Assembly: GCF_003569915.1 (NCBI RefSeq)
Contig: NZ_KZ984448.1
Span: 62,001-126,000 of the forward strand
Length of the DNA: 64,000 nucleotides
Direction of reading: 5' to 3'
DNA from: Comamonas testosteroni
Lineage (GTDB): Bacteria > Pseudomonadota > Gammaproteobacteria > Burkholderiales > Burkholderiaceae_C
Each line of letters starts with the position of its first letter. Within the stretch, counting starts at the first letter, position 1. Below are positions 8,000-20,310 of this stretch, in pieces. Made by a program: the position numbers and the translations under genes. The notes beneath the pieces are model-generated. The model was not told the origin of the DNA. It did not search any database and worked only from the letters and a program-made list of their open reading frames with translations.

Positions 8000-8806
8000 T
8001 CAGATCTGCTGCAGCCAGGCGATTTCGGTGGCCGTGAATCCGGCAGCGCGGCGGGCGCGCTCATTGAAGGGCGGGCGCAGGCGCGGAGCCTCGTAGCGCT
8101 CTGTCAGCTCCAGATAGAGCGGCTCAGGGTCCAGCCCCTCGCGCTCGCACAGCCAGCGGTACCAGTGGTTGCCGATGGCCACATGGCCCACTTCCTCGCG
8201 CAGGATGATGTCCAGAATGTCGCAGGCCGCCAGCGCATCGGCGGCATGGGTGTTGCGCAGTTTGTTCTGTATCTGCGGCGTGGCGTCCAGCCCACGCGCC
8301 TCCAGCGTTCTGGGGACTAAAGCCATGCGGGCAACAATGTCACTGGCCGTTTTTTCACACATGGTCCACAGGCCCTGATGGGCGGGGTGGTCGCCATAGT
8401 CCTGCCCATGGTGCGCACGCAGATGGTCGCGCAGCAGGCGGAAATGCTTGGCTTCCTCGGCTGCCACCTGCAGCCAGTCGTGGTAGTACTGCTCGGGCAT
8501 GCCGTCAAAGCGCCAGACGGCATCCAGCGCGAGGTTGATGGCATTGAACTCGATGTGCGCAATCGCATGGATCAGCACGGCCCGGCCTTCCAGCGTGGCA
8601 GGGGAGCGGCGCGCGACTTCGGTGTGATGTTTGAGCTCGGGTCTGGCAGGACGTCCGGGCAGCTCGGATGGCGGAATCTGCAGCACCGGCGCCGAGCTTG
8701 CTATTGAATAAAGAGCTTTATGCCTATATAGATCAATGGCTGCAGCTGCTTTTTGCTCAGGATCGGAAAAGCACAAAACCTCTAGTGCGCGATGACGTAA
8801 CTCCAT
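8000..8806 (-). CDS. DUF455 ferritin-like (MiaE-related) protein
   Basis: A 268-residue ferritin-like helical protein. The two metal-ligand helices are evident: [12 protein letters not shown] near 140 and [12 protein letters not shown] near 215, with a preceding [14 protein letters not shown] helix. DUF455 proteins are related to MiaE tRNA hydroxylases and are presumed di-iron oxygenases; the substrate is unknown. ATG at 8806 is chosen because the upstream ATG at 8857 would overlap the divergent gene and adds non-conserved sequence. Around residues 20-35 ([19 protein letters not shown]) the DNA is abruptly AT-rich and resembles the dispersed family B repeat at 8712-8755, suggesting an in-frame repeat insertion in the variable N-terminus. 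Confidence 0.88.
   Translation of the reverse strand: MELRHRALEVLCFSDPEQKAAAAIDLYRHKALYSIASSAPVLQIPPSELPGRPARPELKHHTEVARRSPATLEGRAVLIHAIAHIEFNAINLALDAVWRFDGMPEQYYHDWLQVAAEEAKHFRLLRDHLRAHHGQDYGDHPAHQGLWTMCEKTASDIVARMALVPRTLEARGLDATPQIQNKLRNTHAADALAACDILDIILREEVGHVAIGNHWYRWLCEREGLDPEPLYLELTERYEAPRLRPPFNERARRAAGFTATEIAWLQQI
8712..8755 (+). repeat. Family B AT-rich repeat inside the DUF455 gene
   Basis: GAGCTTTATGCCTATATAGA and the following ATGGCTGCAGCTGCTTTTTG resemble the family B copies at 54290-54340 and 21896-21942 (AGCT, then GCCTATAT, then a pyrimidine tail with TTTTG). It is read through in the minus-strand gene without breaking the frame. The match is moderate. Confidence 0.5.
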
Positions 8807-8855
8807 CCCTACAATTCTAGTTTGTCGAAATAACAAACTGGTGTGGAGACTGAAC

Positions 8856-9380
8856 ATGGCAATCTACGAACTGGATGGTGTGGCGCCCGAGATCGACGAC
8901 AGCGCCTGGGTGGCGGATAGCGCCGAGGTCATGGGCCGCGTCAAGCTGGCCAAGGACGCAAGCGTATGGTTTGGCACGGTCATTCGCGGTGATACCGAAA
9001 ACATCACCATCGGCGAAGGCAGCAATATTCAGGACGCCAGCGTGCTGCATGCCGATTTCGGCAAACCGCTGGTCGTGGGTTGCAATGTGACAGTTGGCCA
9101 CCAAGTAATGCTGCATGGCTGCACGGTGGGCGATGGCTCGCTCATCGGCATTGGTGCCGTGGTGCTCAATGGCGCAAAGATCGGCAAGAACTGCCTGGTC
9201 GGTGCAGGCTCTTTGGTGACCGAGGGCAAGGAATTCCCCGATGGTTCCATGATCATCGGCAGCCCCGCCAAGGCGGTGCGCCAGCTCACACCCGAGCAGA
9301 TCGAAGGTCTGAACCAGAGCGCCAAGAACTATGTTTTAAATGCTCGCCGTTTCAAAAACGGCTTGCGCAAGCTGGGCTGA
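8856..9380 (+). CDS. Gamma-carbonic anhydrase family protein (YrdA/PaaY-like)
   Basis: A 174-residue left-handed beta-helix protein with hexapeptide repeats from about residue 15 to 140 ([19 protein letters not shown], then [16 protein letters not shown]). The three gamma-CA metal histidines fit His in VLHAD and the pair in [15 protein letters not shown]. The family binds zinc or iron and may hydrate CO2, although many YrdA members show no measured activity. ATG at 8856 is preferred over 8841. It is divergent from the DUF455 gene with a 49-bp gap, and hslO follows 31 bp downstream, so the two are likely an operon. Confidence 0.93.
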   Translation: MAIYELDGVAPEIDDSAWVADSAEVMGRVKLAKDASVWFGTVIRGDTENITIGEGSNIQDASVLHADFGKPLVVGCNVTVGHQVMLHGCTVGDGSLIGIGAVVLNGAKIGKNCLVGAGSLVTEGKEFPDGSMIIGSPAKAVRQLTPEQIEGLNQSAKNYVLNARRFKNGLRKLG

Positions 9381-9411
9381 ATCGCTCAGCGCTTTACCGG
9401 AACCCTTTAGC

Positions 9412-10419
9412 GTGTCTGAACTGCATAAATTCATTTTTGACGGCCTGCCTGTGCGCGGAGCCATTGTTCGCCTCACCGACGCCTGGCAGGAAATCCTGCA
9501 GCGCCGCGCGGGCAACAACGAAACCGGCGCCTACCCGCAGGCCGTGCGCGCCCTGCTGGGCGAGATGACGGCTGCGGGCGTGCTCATGCAGTCCAACATC
9601 AAGTTCAACGGCGCGCTGGTGTTCCAGGTCATGGGCGACGGCCCCGTCAAGCTGGCCGTGGCCGAAGTGCAGTCCGACCTGAGCCTGCGCGCCACGGCTT
9701 CGCTGGTGGGCGATGCCCAGTTGCCCATGAGCAGCCCCACAGCGCCGCTGGCCGACCTGGTCAATGTGCGCGGTGCAGGCCGCTGCGCCGTCACGCTGGA
9801 CCCCAAGGACCGCGCTCCCGGCCAGCAGCCCTACCAGGGCGTGGTCTCGCTCAACGATGTCAACGGCGGCCGCTTCGAGCGCCTGTCGGATGCGCTGCAG
9901 TTCTATATGCGCCAGTCCGAGCAGCTGGACACCGTGCTGGTGCTGGCCGCCGACGACAAGGTGGCCGCTGGCCTGATCGTGCAGCGCATGCCTGTGAAGG
10001 GCGAGGCCAATCTGGCCGCTGCCACGGAAAGCAGTGAATCCGAGAACGACGGTCAGGGCCTGAATGAGGAATACAACCGCATTGCCATTCTGGCCTCCAG
10101 CCTGACGCAGGAAGAGCTGCTGACGCTCGATGTGGAGACCATCTTGCGCCGCCTGTTCTGGGAAGAGAAGCTGCTGCGCTTTGCACCGCAGGCCGATGAG
10201 CAAGCCCCGCGCTTTGCCTGCACCTGCAGCCGTGAGCGTGTGGGTGCCATGCTCAACTCGCTGGGCGAAGAAGAGGTGGAATCCATCGTGGCCGAGCGCG
10301 GCAATGTGGAAGTGGGCTGCGACTTCTGCGGTCAGCAATACCACTTTGACGCGATTGACGCAGCACGCCTGTTCACCGAAGCGGACAAGCAGCCGCCCAG
10401 CTCCAGCTCGGTGCAGTAA
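9412..10419 (+). CDS. hslO: Redox-regulated chaperone Hsp33
   Basis: A 335-residue Hsp33. The start is GTG at 9412, reading VSELHKFIFDGLPVRGAIV, the conserved N-terminus of the family, with a CGGAA ribosome site; the longer ATG frame from 9340 runs through the previous gene. The C-terminal zinc switch is intact: CTC in FACTCSRERVG and CDFC in VGCDFCGQQYHFD. Oxidation of these cysteines by peroxide or HOCl releases zinc and activates holdase function in the cytoplasm. A polar insert (ATESSESENDGQG) near residue 205 makes it slightly longer than typical. Confidence 0.95.
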   Translation: MSELHKFIFDGLPVRGAIVRLTDAWQEILQRRAGNNETGAYPQAVRALLGEMTAAGVLMQSNIKFNGALVFQVMGDGPVKLAVAEVQSDLSLRATASLVGDAQLPMSSPTAPLADLVNVRGAGRCAVTLDPKDRAPGQQPYQGVVSLNDVNGGRFERLSDALQFYMRQSEQLDTVLVLAADDKVAAGLIVQRMPVKGEANLAAATESSESENDGQGLNEEYNRIAILASSLTQEELLTLDVETILRRLFWEEKLLRFAPQADEQAPRFACTCSRERVGAMLNSLGEEEVESIVAERGNVEVGCDFCGQQYHFDAIDAARLFTEADKQPPSSSSVQ

Positions 10420-10425
10420 TCGCCA

Positions 10426-10905
10426 TCAGGCGCTGTGCTTGCGCAGCGCCTCGAACAGCTGCTTTTCGCACTCCGGGTCGCCGCATTGCTCACAGGCTTT
10501 GCGGCGCATTTTTTTGCCCGGTTTCCAAGGATTTTGGCTCGATATCCAGGTCCAATTTAGGCTGGGTGCTATCGATTTGAGAGATTCAGCCAGCTGCAGC
10601 CACTGCGTAGAAGGCTTGCCGTAGAGCATCACATAGGATTGGCCCGCGCGAGCCAGTTGCTCGCGCCAGCGGCTGATCTGCTGGGCAATAGCCGGGTCGG
10701 GGTCGGCATCGCGCCAGTCCTGCCCCAGCACATAGACCAGCGCATCGGCAGGCCATGGCTCATCTGCCTGCGGTGCCAGGCATTGCCAGCTTCCCTGCAA
10801 GCCGGCTTCCTGCTGCGCCTGCAGCAAGGCATGGGCCATGCCGCGCGACAGCGCATGGGGCGCGCCCAGCAGCACCACGGTGGGGTAGAGGCAGTTGGTG
10901 GTCAT
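10426..10905 (-). CDS. Uncharacterised protein with Cys-containing tail
   Basis: A 159-residue protein I do not recognise. It begins MTTNCLYPTVVLLGAPHALS and has an alternating alpha/beta composition (ALVYVLGQDWRD, then SYVMLYGKPSTQWLQLAESL), suggesting a small Rossmann-like or nucleotide-hydrolase-like fold. A basic tail carries clustered cysteines (RRKACEQCGDPECEKQLFEA), a possible metal site. It is convergent with hslO (6-bp gap) and downstream of ftsB, but a strong terminator separates it from ftsB. A family B-like AT-rich patch occurs at 10530-10580, encoding roughly SLKSIAPSLNWTW. Confidence 0.65.
   Translation of the reverse strand: MTTNCLYPTVVLLGAPHALSRGMAHALLQAQQEAGLQGSWQCLAPQADEPWPADALVYVLGQDWRDADPDPAIAQQISRWREQLARAGQSYVMLYGKPSTQWLQLAESLKSIAPSLNWTWISSQNPWKPGKKMRRKACEQCGDPECEKQLFEALRKHSA
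10530..10580 (-). repeat. Possible family B repeat inside an uncharacterised gene
   Basis: On the minus strand AAATCGATAGCACCCAGCCT followed by AAATTG matches the first half of family B (AAATTGATAGCTGATAGCCT at 54290). The second half is diverged. It is in frame with the host gene. Confidence 0.4.
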
Positions 10906-10917
10906 CAAGGCTTTTGA

Positions 10918-10946
10918 ACAAAAAAGCCAGCGCAAGGCTGGCTTTG
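10918..10946 (-). terminator. Terminator after ftsB
   Basis: On the minus strand AAAGCCAGC, loop CTTGC, GCTGGCTTTTTTG forms a stable stem with a T-run. It starts about 20 nt after the ftsB stop codon and closes the pyrG-kdsA-eno-ftsB block. Confidence 0.9.
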
Positions 10947-10964
10947 GAGAGAGTGTTTTTCGGG

Positions 10965-11243
10965 TCAGCGTTTGGAGACCTGAATATAGATCTCGTTGGG
11001 CTTGACCATGCCCAGTTCGTAGCGGGCTTTTTCTTCCACGGTGGACAGGCCGTCCTTCAAGTCATTGACCTCGGACTGCAGTCTGTCGTTTTCCGATTTT
11101 TCCAGAGCATTGGCCGCGTACTGGTCCTTGATCTGACCCTGCAGCTCTCGCACATAAGCCATGCTGCCATGACCCAGCCAGAGTTGGGCATGAATGGCAG
11201 CCAGTAAAGCCAGCAGGACGACAGAGACAACGCGATTGACCAT
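10965..11243 (-). CDS. ftsB: Cell division protein FtsB
   Basis: A 92-residue bitopic protein: a short cytoplasmic N-terminus, one transmembrane helix (about 5-22, VVSVVLLALLAAIHAQLWLG), a coiled coil to about residue 70 and the conserved C-terminal EKARYELGMVKPNEIYIQ segment. FtsB forms the FtsQLB complex that activates septal peptidoglycan synthesis. Its position just after eno is conserved in beta- and gammaproteobacteria. A family A repeat separates it from eno, and a strong terminator follows. Confidence 0.95.
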   Translation of the reverse strand: MVNRVVSVVLLALLAAIHAQLWLGHGSMAYVRELQGQIKDQYAANALEKSENDRLQSEVNDLKDGLSTVEEKARYELGMVKPNEIYIQVSKR

Positions 11244-11286
11244 AAAGGTGGCTTAAAAAGTAGCTTGCTCCAAACAGGAGGCACCG

Positions 11287-11356
11287 AGCAAGGGCCGCCC
11301 CGCAGCGAGGGTGTCGTCCCCCTTCAAGGGGGAAGGCGCGAAGCGGCTCAGGGGGA
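11287..11356 (-). repeat. Family A GC-rich multi-hairpin repeat, copy 1 (after eno)
   Basis: Read in the eno sense, this begins 8 nt after the stop: CCCCCTGAG, then CTTCCCCCTTGAAGGGGGACG forming a perfect C5/G5 stem, then CGCTGCGGGGCGGCCCTTGC. The first small stem is altered here (GCCGC against GGCGC in the other copies). It fills most of the eno-ftsB spacer. Confidence 0.8.
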
Positions 11357-11363
11357 CTCCTGT

Positions 11364-12977
<1,614 letters not shown>

Positions 12978-13268
12978 TCAAACGCCTTCCACGCAAATCA
13001 TGCGCATGATGGCCGCACCTTCTCGGGCCTTGCGCGCCTTGCGGTACTCGGGCGAGTCGTGGAAGGACTTGGCGGCTTCAAAGCTGGGGAACTTGAGCAC
13101 CACCACACGCTCGGGTGCCCAGTCGCCTTCCAGCACGGCGACCTGGCCGCCGCGCACACAGACTTCGGCGCCATGCACTTGCATGGCTTCGGTGCTCCAC
13201 TTGCGGTACTCGGTGTACTGCTCGGGGTTGGTCACCTCGACGTAGGCAATGATGTAGCCGCTGGCCAT
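12978..13268 (-). CDS. DUF1330 domain-containing protein
   Basis: A 96-residue ferredoxin-fold (dimeric alpha/beta-barrel) protein. It has the DUF1330 pattern: MASGYIIAYVEVTNPEQYTEY, then VHGAEVCVRGGQVAVLEGDW, then VVVLKFPSFEAAKSFHDSPE. Function unknown; monooxygenase-like small proteins share the fold. Its ATG at 13268 lies 2 nt after the kdsA stop, so it is translationally coupled to kdsA. An in-frame TTG at 13274 would overlap kdsA and is less likely. Confidence 0.92.
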   Translation of the reverse strand: MASGYIIAYVEVTNPEQYTEYRKWSTEAMQVHGAEVCVRGGQVAVLEGDWAPERVVVLKFPSFEAAKSFHDSPEYRKARKAREGAAIMRMICVEGV

Positions 13269-13270
13269 GA

Positions 13271-14128
13271 TCAAGCCTCGAAGTGGTTTTCGAGGAAACC
13301 GTTGCGCTTGGTCACATCGTCCAGCGCCACCAGAGTCTCCAGCAAAGCCTTCATGTGCTTGAGCGGAACGGCGTTGGGGCCGTCAGACAGCGCATTGCAG
13401 GGATCGGGGTGGGTTTCCATGAAGAGACCTGCCACGCCCACGGCCACGGCGGCGCGGGACAGCACAGGCACCATCTCGCGCATGCCGCCGCTGCTGGTGC
13501 CGTTGCCGCCGGGCAACTGCACGCTGTGGGTGGCGTCAAACACCACGGGGGCGTTGGTCTCGCGCATGATGGCCAGAGAGCGCATGTCACTGACGAGATT
13601 GTTGTAGCCAAAGCTGGCACCGCGTTCGCAGGCGGTAAAGCTGTCTTCGGGCAGACCGACTTCCTTGGCCGCAGCGCGGGCCTTGTCGATGACGTTCTTC
13701 ATATCGTGAGGCGCCAGGAACTGGCCCTTCTTGATATTGACCGGCTTGCCCGACTGGGCCACGGCGCGGATGAAGTCCGTCTGGCGGCACAGGAAAGCGG
13801 GGGTCTGCAGCATGTCCACGATGGACGCTACATAAGGCACCTCGGCCTCGGTGTGCACATCGGTGAGGATGGGCACATTCAATTCCTTCTTCACCTTGGC
13901 GAGAATTTCCAGACCTTTTTCCATGCCTGGGCCGCGAAAGCTGGTGCCCGAGGAACGGTTGGCCTTGTCAAAGCTGCTCTTGAAGATGAAGTTGATGCCC
14001 AAAGAGGCCGTGATTTCCTTGAGTTGCCCGGCCACATCCATCTGCAACTGCTCGGACTCGACCACACAGGGGCCGGCGATCAGGAAGAAGCGTTTGTCCA
14101 GGCCAATGTCAAAGCCGCAGAGTTTCAT
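13271..14128 (-). CDS. kdsA: 3-deoxy-8-phosphooctulonate (KDO8P) synthase
   Basis: A 285-residue KdsA. It condenses phosphoenolpyruvate with arabinose 5-phosphate to form KDO-8-phosphate for lipopolysaccharide inner core synthesis. Visible family elements are [19 protein letters not shown] at 16-34, [13 protein letters not shown], the [10 protein letters not shown] motif, [13 protein letters not shown] and the C-terminal FMETHPDP. It sits between pyrG and the DUF1330 gene as in many betaproteobacteria, separated from pyrG by a family A repeat. Confidence 0.97.
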   Translation of the reverse strand: MKLCGFDIGLDKRFFLIAGPCVVESEQLQMDVAGQLKEITASLGINFIFKSSFDKANRSSGTSFRGPGMEKGLEILAKVKKELNVPILTDVHTEAEVPYVASIVDMLQTPAFLCRQTDFIRAVAQSGKPVNIKKGQFLAPHDMKNVIDKARAAAKEVGLPEDSFTACERGASFGYNNLVSDMRSLAIMRETNAPVVFDATHSVQLPGGNGTSSGGMREMVPVLSRAAVAVGVAGLFMETHPDPCNALSDGPNAVPLKHMKALLETLVALDDVTKRNGFLENHFEA

Positions 14129-14192
14129 GGTGGGGTCCTCAAAAATGGTTCATGGTTGCATGAAACGGTCACGAGCCAGGTGAGAGATGCCT

Positions 14193-14278
14193 AGCAAGGG
14201 CCGCCCCGCAGCGAAGGCATCGTCCCCCTTCCGATGCAACGCATCGAGAAAGGGGGAAGGCGCTAGCGCCTCAGGGGG
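14193..14278 (-). repeat. Family A GC-rich multi-hairpin repeat, copy 2 (after pyrG)
   Basis: Directly abuts the pyrG stop codon. In pyrG sense: CCCCCTGA, stem GGCGC-TA-GCGCC, then CCCCCTT ... AAGGGGG enclosing an extra nested stem CGATGC/GCATCG, then ACGATGCCTTCGCTGCGGGG. It lies inside a probable pyrG-kdsA transcription unit and has no T-run, so it is not an ordinary terminator. Confidence 0.85.
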
Positions 14279-16018
<1,740 letters not shown>

Positions 16019-16041
16019 TCAGGTCTGCTAAATTGCGCGGC

Positions 16042-17271
16042 ATGAATGACGTGTTCGCAGGCAAACATCTGGTGCTGGGTCTCTCCGGGGGCGTGGCTTG
16101 TTACAAATCGGCCATGCTGTGCCGCTTGCTGGTTCAGGCTGGCGCCACTGTGCAAGTGGTCATGACGGAAGCTGCCGAGCAGTTCATGACTCCCGTCACC
16201 ATGCAGGCGCTATCTGGGCGCGCAGTCTACACCTCCCAGTGGGATGCGCGCGAGCCCAACAATATGCCCCATATCAATCTGAGCCGCGAAGCCGATGCCA
16301 TCCTGATCGCGCCCTGCAGCGCAGACTTTATCGCCCGACTGGCCCAGGGCCGCTCGGACGAACTGCTGAGCCTGATGTGCCTGGCCCGTCCCATCGACAA
16401 AGTGCCGCTGGTACTGGCTCCGGCCATGAACCGCGAGATGTGGACCCATCCCGCCACACAGCGCAATCTGAGCCGTGTTCAGTATGACGGCGCCACGGTG
16501 CTGGGCGTAGGCAACGGCAGCCAGGCCTGTGGCGAGACGGGGGACGGCCGCATGCTGGAGCCCGAGGAAATCATGGAAGAGCTGGCCGGTGTGTTTACCG
16601 CCAAGACGCTGCAGGGCCAGCATCTGCTGATTACGGCGGGCCCCACGTTTGAGGCGATTGACCCGGTGCGCGGCATCACCAATCTCTCCAGCGGCAAGAT
16701 GGGTTTTGCCATTGCCCGTGCGGCCAAGGCAGCGGGCGCGGAGGTCACGCTGGTGGCTGGCCCGGTGCACCTGCCCACGCCCCATGGCGTGACGCGTATC
16801 AATGTGCAGTCGGCCCGCCAGATGCTGGACGCCGTGCAGTCGCAAGTCGGTAATGCTTCTATTTTCATAGCTACCGCCGCAGTTGCTGACTGGAGACCGG
16901 CCGAATTTTCGGATCAAAAAATCAAAAAAGATGGCTCGGGCGATGTTCCGGCCATGGCCTTTGTCGAGAACCCCGATATTCTGGCCACCGTGGCGCAGTC
17001 CGACGCGGCCAAGTACGGTAATCTGTACTGCGTGGGCTTTGCGGCCGAGAGCCATGACCTGCTCAAGCACGCCAGTGCCAAGCGCCTGCGCAAAGGCGTG
17101 CCGCTGCTGGTGGGCAATATCGGCCCCGCTACTTTTGGCAAGGATGAAAATGCCTTGCTGCTGATTGATGACAACGGCACCAAAGAACTGCCCCATGCCA
17201 GCAAGGATGCGCTGGCCCGCCAACTGGTGGAAGAGATCGCGCAGCGCCTGCCCACCGTTCAAGGAGTCTGA
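16042..17271 (+). CDS. coaBC: Bifunctional phosphopantothenoylcysteine decarboxylase/synthase
   Basis: A 409-residue CoaBC (Dfp). The N-terminal flavoprotein decarboxylase (about 1-185) shows [17 protein letters not shown], the PAMN motif in [10 protein letters not shown] and the [10 protein letters not shown] loop. The C-terminal CTP-dependent ligase (about 190-405) shows [20 protein letters not shown] and [11 protein letters not shown]. It catalyses two steps of coenzyme A synthesis. The start at 16042 is chosen because the flavoprotein domain begins here. It is followed 2 nt later by a membrane-protein gene and then dut, as in many Burkholderiales. Confidence 0.95.
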   Translation: MNDVFAGKHLVLGLSGGVACYKSAMLCRLLVQAGATVQVVMTEAAEQFMTPVTMQALSGRAVYTSQWDAREPNNMPHINLSREADAILIAPCSADFIARLAQGRSDELLSLMCLARPIDKVPLVLAPAMNREMWTHPATQRNLSRVQYDGATVLGVGNGSQACGETGDGRMLEPEEIMEELAGVFTAKTLQGQHLLITAGPTFEAIDPVRGITNLSSGKMGFAIARAAKAAGAEVTLVAGPVHLPTPHGVTRINVQSARQMLDAVQSQVGNASIFIATAAVADWRPAEFSDQKIKKDGSGDVPAMAFVENPDILATVAQSDAAKYGNLYCVGFAAESHDLLKHASAKRLRKGVPLLVGNIGPATFGKDENALLLIDDNGTKELPHASKDALARQLVEEIAQRLPTVQGV

Positions 17272-17273
17272 AC

Positions 17274-17828
17274 ATGGTCCCCTCCAACTATGACGGTCCG
17301 AGCAACGGTGACTATGTGGCTTACGTGGACAAGCTGCTGCGCGCAAGCCCCGACTTTCGCCGCACGCAGCACAGCATAGCTGGAGCGATTCGCACATCGA
17401 CGGCCACACCGGGTGTGCAGGCGGGCTCTCCCATGGGGCAGTTGCGTGACAAGCTGCAAAAAGCCAAGGAAATGGCCGAGCAGGCCGAGCGCCAGGTGGC
17501 TGCCAGCCGCGCCCGCACGGCGAATCCAAGCGTCACGACGGCTGCTCCGGGCAGCCGTGCAGCCCAACGTGCAGTGGGTCAGCCGGTGGGCCAGAACCTG
17601 AGCCGTACCCAGGCGCGAGAGCGATTCAACGCCATCGAGCAGGAAATTGAAGCGCAAAAGGCCAAGGCTGCAGCAGATTCGTCCAAGCCCTGGGTGTCGC
17701 CGTTTTCCATCATCCTGATCGTGGCGGGCGTGATCGTCTCGCAGATGGCTCCGGGCTTTGGTACCGTGCTCTCGGTCATGGGCTTTATGTCACTGATCGG
17801 TGGCGCGATCAAAAAGCTCAAGAGCTGA
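17274..17828 (+). CDS. Uncharacterised coiled-coil protein with C-terminal membrane segments
   Basis: A 184-residue protein of unknown function. The N-terminal half is polar, a coiled coil is likely at about 60-80 (LRDKLQKAKEMAEQAERQ) and another at about 110-135 (RERFNAIEQEIEAQKAKAAA). Two hydrophobic segments at about 145-178 (FSIILIVAGVIVSQM, then TVLSVMGFMSLIGGAI) end in a basic tail. It starts 2 nt after the coaBC stop, so coupled translation is likely, but no link to coenzyme A is evident. Confidence 0.75.
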   Translation: MVPSNYDGPSNGDYVAYVDKLLRASPDFRRTQHSIAGAIRTSTATPGVQAGSPMGQLRDKLQKAKEMAEQAERQVAASRARTANPSVTTAAPGSRAAQRAVGQPVGQNLSRTQARERFNAIEQEIEAQKAKAAADSSKPWVSPFSIILIVAGVIVSQMAPGFGTVLSVMGFMSLIGGAIKKLKS

Positions 17829-17953
17829 TCTGCGTGCCGTGCCAAGGGCACAATGTCGCCCTCTCTCACATTACCCCAATCCCCCAAACTGCCAGCCCCG
17901 CTTCTGGGCGGCGCTGAATGATTGCAGGCCTGTTGTGGCCTGCCAAGACTGCT

Positions 17954-18403
17954 ATGAACGTTGATGTCAAGATTCTGGATGCGCGCCTGCGCGAAAACAT
18001 GCCCGCCTATGCCACACCCGGCAGCGCGGGGTTGGACTTGCGTGCCTGCATTGATGCACCTGTGACGCTGGAGCCCGGCCAGTGGCAGCTCATCCCCACC
18101 GGCATGGCCATGCATCTGAAGGACCCCAACTACGCCGCACTTATCCTGCCGCGCTCGGGCATGGGTCACAAGCACGGCATCGTGCTGGGCAATCTGGTCG
18201 GCTTGATCGACTCTGACTACCAGGGCCAGCTCATGGTCAGCGCCTGGAACCGCTCGCAGACCGCTTTCACGCTGCAGCCCATGGACCGTCTGGCCCAGCT
18301 GATGATCGTGCCCGTGGTGCAGGCCCAGTTCAATCTGGTGGATGAGTTTGCCGATGCCAGCGAACGCGGCGAAGGTGGCTACGGCTCTACCGGCAAGCAG
18401 TAA
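17954..18403 (+). CDS. dut: dUTP diphosphatase
   Basis: A 149-residue trimeric-type dUTPase. It hydrolyses dUTP to dUMP and pyrophosphate, keeping uracil out of DNA. The five motifs are visible: AGLDLRAC (motif 1), [12 protein letters not shown] (2), [11 protein letters not shown] (3), [10 protein letters not shown] (4) and the C-terminal [10 protein letters not shown]-loop-like motif (5). ATG at 17954 matches the family start MNVDVKIL; an upstream in-frame ATG at 17918 adds 12 unrelated residues. Confidence 0.96.
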   Translation: MNVDVKILDARLRENMPAYATPGSAGLDLRACIDAPVTLEPGQWQLIPTGMAMHLKDPNYAALILPRSGMGHKHGIVLGNLVGLIDSDYQGQLMVSAWNRSQTAFTLQPMDRLAQLMIVPVVQAQFNLVDEFADASERGEGGYGSTGKQ

Positions 18404-18424
18404 GCGCAATAGCTGGAACGCCGC

Positions 18425-19273
18425 TTGAGCGCCAAGCCTCGCCCTCGCTCTGCAGCATGGACGCGGGTACAACTGCGGCGGGAAGATCAGCTACGCCGCC
18501 GTCTGCAAAAGCGCCACTGGCTGCGCCTGCATGCGGTGCTGACGGGCGGCATCAGCCTGGGCGTCATGTCCTTGCTCAGTCTGGTTTTGCTGCATGCGGG
18601 TGTGCACAGCATGGCGCTGCGCTATGGCGTTGCACTGGCAGGCGGTTATCTGCTGTATTTGCTGCTGGTGCGCCTGTGGGTGGACTGCATGTTGCGCCGG
18701 GACTGGAATCCGGGCGATGTACCGGTCGATCTCCCCGGCAGCTCTGTGCGGACTTCAGGCCCGGACGCCGCAGCCAGTCTTGAAAGCGGGCAGGGCGGAT
18801 CGTATGGCGGCGGTGGTGCTACGGGCGACTGGGGCGGTGATGCGGTCCAACTACTCGATAGCGGCCCCGCGCTGGGCGAGGTTGCAAGCTCCGCCTCTTC
18901 GGGCATTGATATTCCCGATATCGGCGGCCTGGACGAAGGGGTTGTGATCGTGCCGGTACTGCTGCTTTTTGCGGCATTGCTGGTTGCGGTGACGGGAGCT
19001 GGCTCCTTGCTCTGGCTGGTTTTTGGCGCAGAGCTATTTCTGACCGTGGCTGTGGAAGTCGCTTTTGCGCTGCTGATGGCCCGCACGCTTTATGTGGTCG
19101 AGCGCGAAGGCTGGTTGCTGGCGGCGCTGCGCATCAGCTGGAAGCCCGTGCTGGGCGCACTGATCACGGCTGTGTTGCTGGGCGCGGTGGCGGATTGGCT
19201 CTTTCCGCAGGCCGATACGCTGGTGCAGGTATTGCGAGCGCTGCGTTCATCCTGGTTCTTCAGTGCTCATTAA
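18425..19273 (+). CDS. Uncharacterised membrane protein with central low-complexity linker
   Basis: A 282-residue protein read from TTG at 18425 (no ATG in a suitable place). A very basic N-terminus (RREDQLRRRLQKRHW) is followed by two transmembrane helices (about 38-80), then a Gly/Ser/Asp-rich linker (SLESGQGGSYGGGGATGDW), then three more hydrophobic helices (about 175-265). I recognise no named family. It follows dut by 21 bp and may share its transcript. Confidence 0.65.
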   Translation: MSAKPRPRSAAWTRVQLRREDQLRRRLQKRHWLRLHAVLTGGISLGVMSLLSLVLLHAGVHSMALRYGVALAGGYLLYLLLVRLWVDCMLRRDWNPGDVPVDLPGSSVRTSGPDAAASLESGQGGSYGGGGATGDWGGDAVQLLDSGPALGEVASSASSGIDIPDIGGLDEGVVIVPVLLLFAALLVAVTGAGSLLWLVFGAELFLTVAVEVAFALLMARTLYVVEREGWLLAALRISWKPVLGALITAVLLGAVADWLFPQADTLVQVLRALRSSWFFSAH

Positions 19274-19362
19274 TTAATAGCTGATAGCCTATATTATTCA
19301 TTGAGTTTCACTGGTATCCAATGTGAAATGAATATCAGTCCAGCACAAGCTGCTATGAATGC
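19271..19362 (+). repeat. Composite family B repeat downstream of a membrane-protein gene
   Basis: AATAGCTGATAGCCTATATT at 19275-19294 is identical over TAGCTGATAGCCTATATT to the copy at 54290. A second, opposite half (CAGCACAAGCTGCTATGAAT) ends the block near 19360. The two halves flank about 45 bp with imperfect self-complementarity (TTTCACTGG/CCAATGTGAAA). Confidence 0.7.
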
Positions 19363-19536
19363 ATGAGTGACTCGAGACAAATGGATGCTCCTCTATTGTG
19401 AGCAAATGTGAAACCTGTCGTCCCTGTGGCGAAGTGGCGCGTTTTAGGGGAAAGTCGGGCCACGTCCGTTCTTGAAAAGATTCACAACAGTTTCAGCAGC
19501 GCTGGCTTTGCAGTCAGCGCCATCAGGAGATTTTTC

Positions 19537-20223
19537 ATGCAAGCCATTCAACGTCTGGGTCGCATCGCCACCGTGGCAACGGCTGCCGTGGCTCTTACGG
19601 CCTGCGTTGCCTACCCTCAAGGCACCTATCAGAACAGCTACCCCATGCCTCAGGGCGGCTATCAGGGCACGGTCTATCAGGGCGCTCATTCGGGCACAGG
19701 CTTTCCAGGCGCGGCCCAGGCCACATACCCCACGACTTCCTACCCTGTGGGCAACTACCCGAACCAGCCCTACCAGAACAATAACTGCGGCCTGAACCGC
19801 AACGGCGGCGGCTACAACGAAAACTACGACCCGCAAAACCGCAACCAGTACGACAACAACTGCTATCAGTACAACAATGTCCAGCAGGCCCGCATTCTCA
19901 ATATCGAGACCGTGCGTGTGCAGGACGGCAGCGGTATTGGTGCGGGTGGCGCCATTGCCGGTGGCGTGATTGGCGGCGTGCTGGGCAACCAGGTGGGCAA
20001 GGGCTCGGGCCGCACACTGGCCACCATTGCCGGTGTGGCCGCCGGTGCGCTGGCAGGCAACGCCGTGCAAAACAGCGTGGGCGGCGGCAGCGTGCGCGAC
20101 ATCTACCGCGTGACCGTGCAGATGCGTGACGGCAGCGTGCGTGCCTTTGACTACCAGCAGCCACCGCAACTCAATATCGGCGAGTACGTGCGCGTGGACG
20201 GCAACCAGATCTACCGCCAGTAA
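19537..20223 (+). CDS. Glycine-zipper 2TM lipoprotein
   Basis: A 228-residue lipoprotein. The signal peptide ends in lipobox LTAC (Cys at about residue 22), giving an acylated outer-membrane or periplasmic protein. A Tyr/Gln/Asn/Pro-rich linker (about 25-120, repeated YQ/NYP motifs) precedes a glycine-zipper domain of the Rick_17kDa_Anti/2TM type (GGAIAGGVIGGVLGNQVGKG, then TIAGVAAGALAGNAVQ) and a C-terminal beta segment (YRVTVQMRDGSVRAFDYQ). The start at 19537 has an AGGAGA ribosome site; upstream in-frame codons to 19408 lack support. A terminator follows. Confidence 0.88.
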   Translation: MQAIQRLGRIATVATAAVALTACVAYPQGTYQNSYPMPQGGYQGTVYQGAHSGTGFPGAAQATYPTTSYPVGNYPNQPYQNNNCGLNRNGGGYNENYDPQNRNQYDNNCYQYNNVQQARILNIETVRVQDGSGIGAGGAIAGGVIGGVLGNQVGKGSGRTLATIAGVAAGALAGNAVQNSVGGGSVRDIYRVTVQMRDGSVRAFDYQQPPQLNIGEYVRVDGNQIYRQ

Positions 20224-20238
20224 ACAGGCCAGCTCCAT

Positions 20239-20272
20239 GAAAAAGGGACTCCACGAAGGAGTCCCTTTTTTA
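20239..20272 (+). terminator. Terminator after the glycine-zipper lipoprotein gene
   Basis: AAAGGGACTCC, loop ACGA, AGGAGTCCCTTTTTT: an 11-bp stem with a T-run, 15 nt after the stop codon. Confidence 0.93.
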
Positions 20273-20310
20273 CTCATGCCCACAAAACAGGCATGCCCCA
20301 ATCCAGAGGC

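Noticed and set aside
16855-16905. A further family B copy inside coaBC
   Set aside because: CATAGCTACC and GGCCGAATTTT fit loosely, but the encoded [14 protein letters not shown] is a conserved CoaB motif, so the resemblance is probably coincidental.
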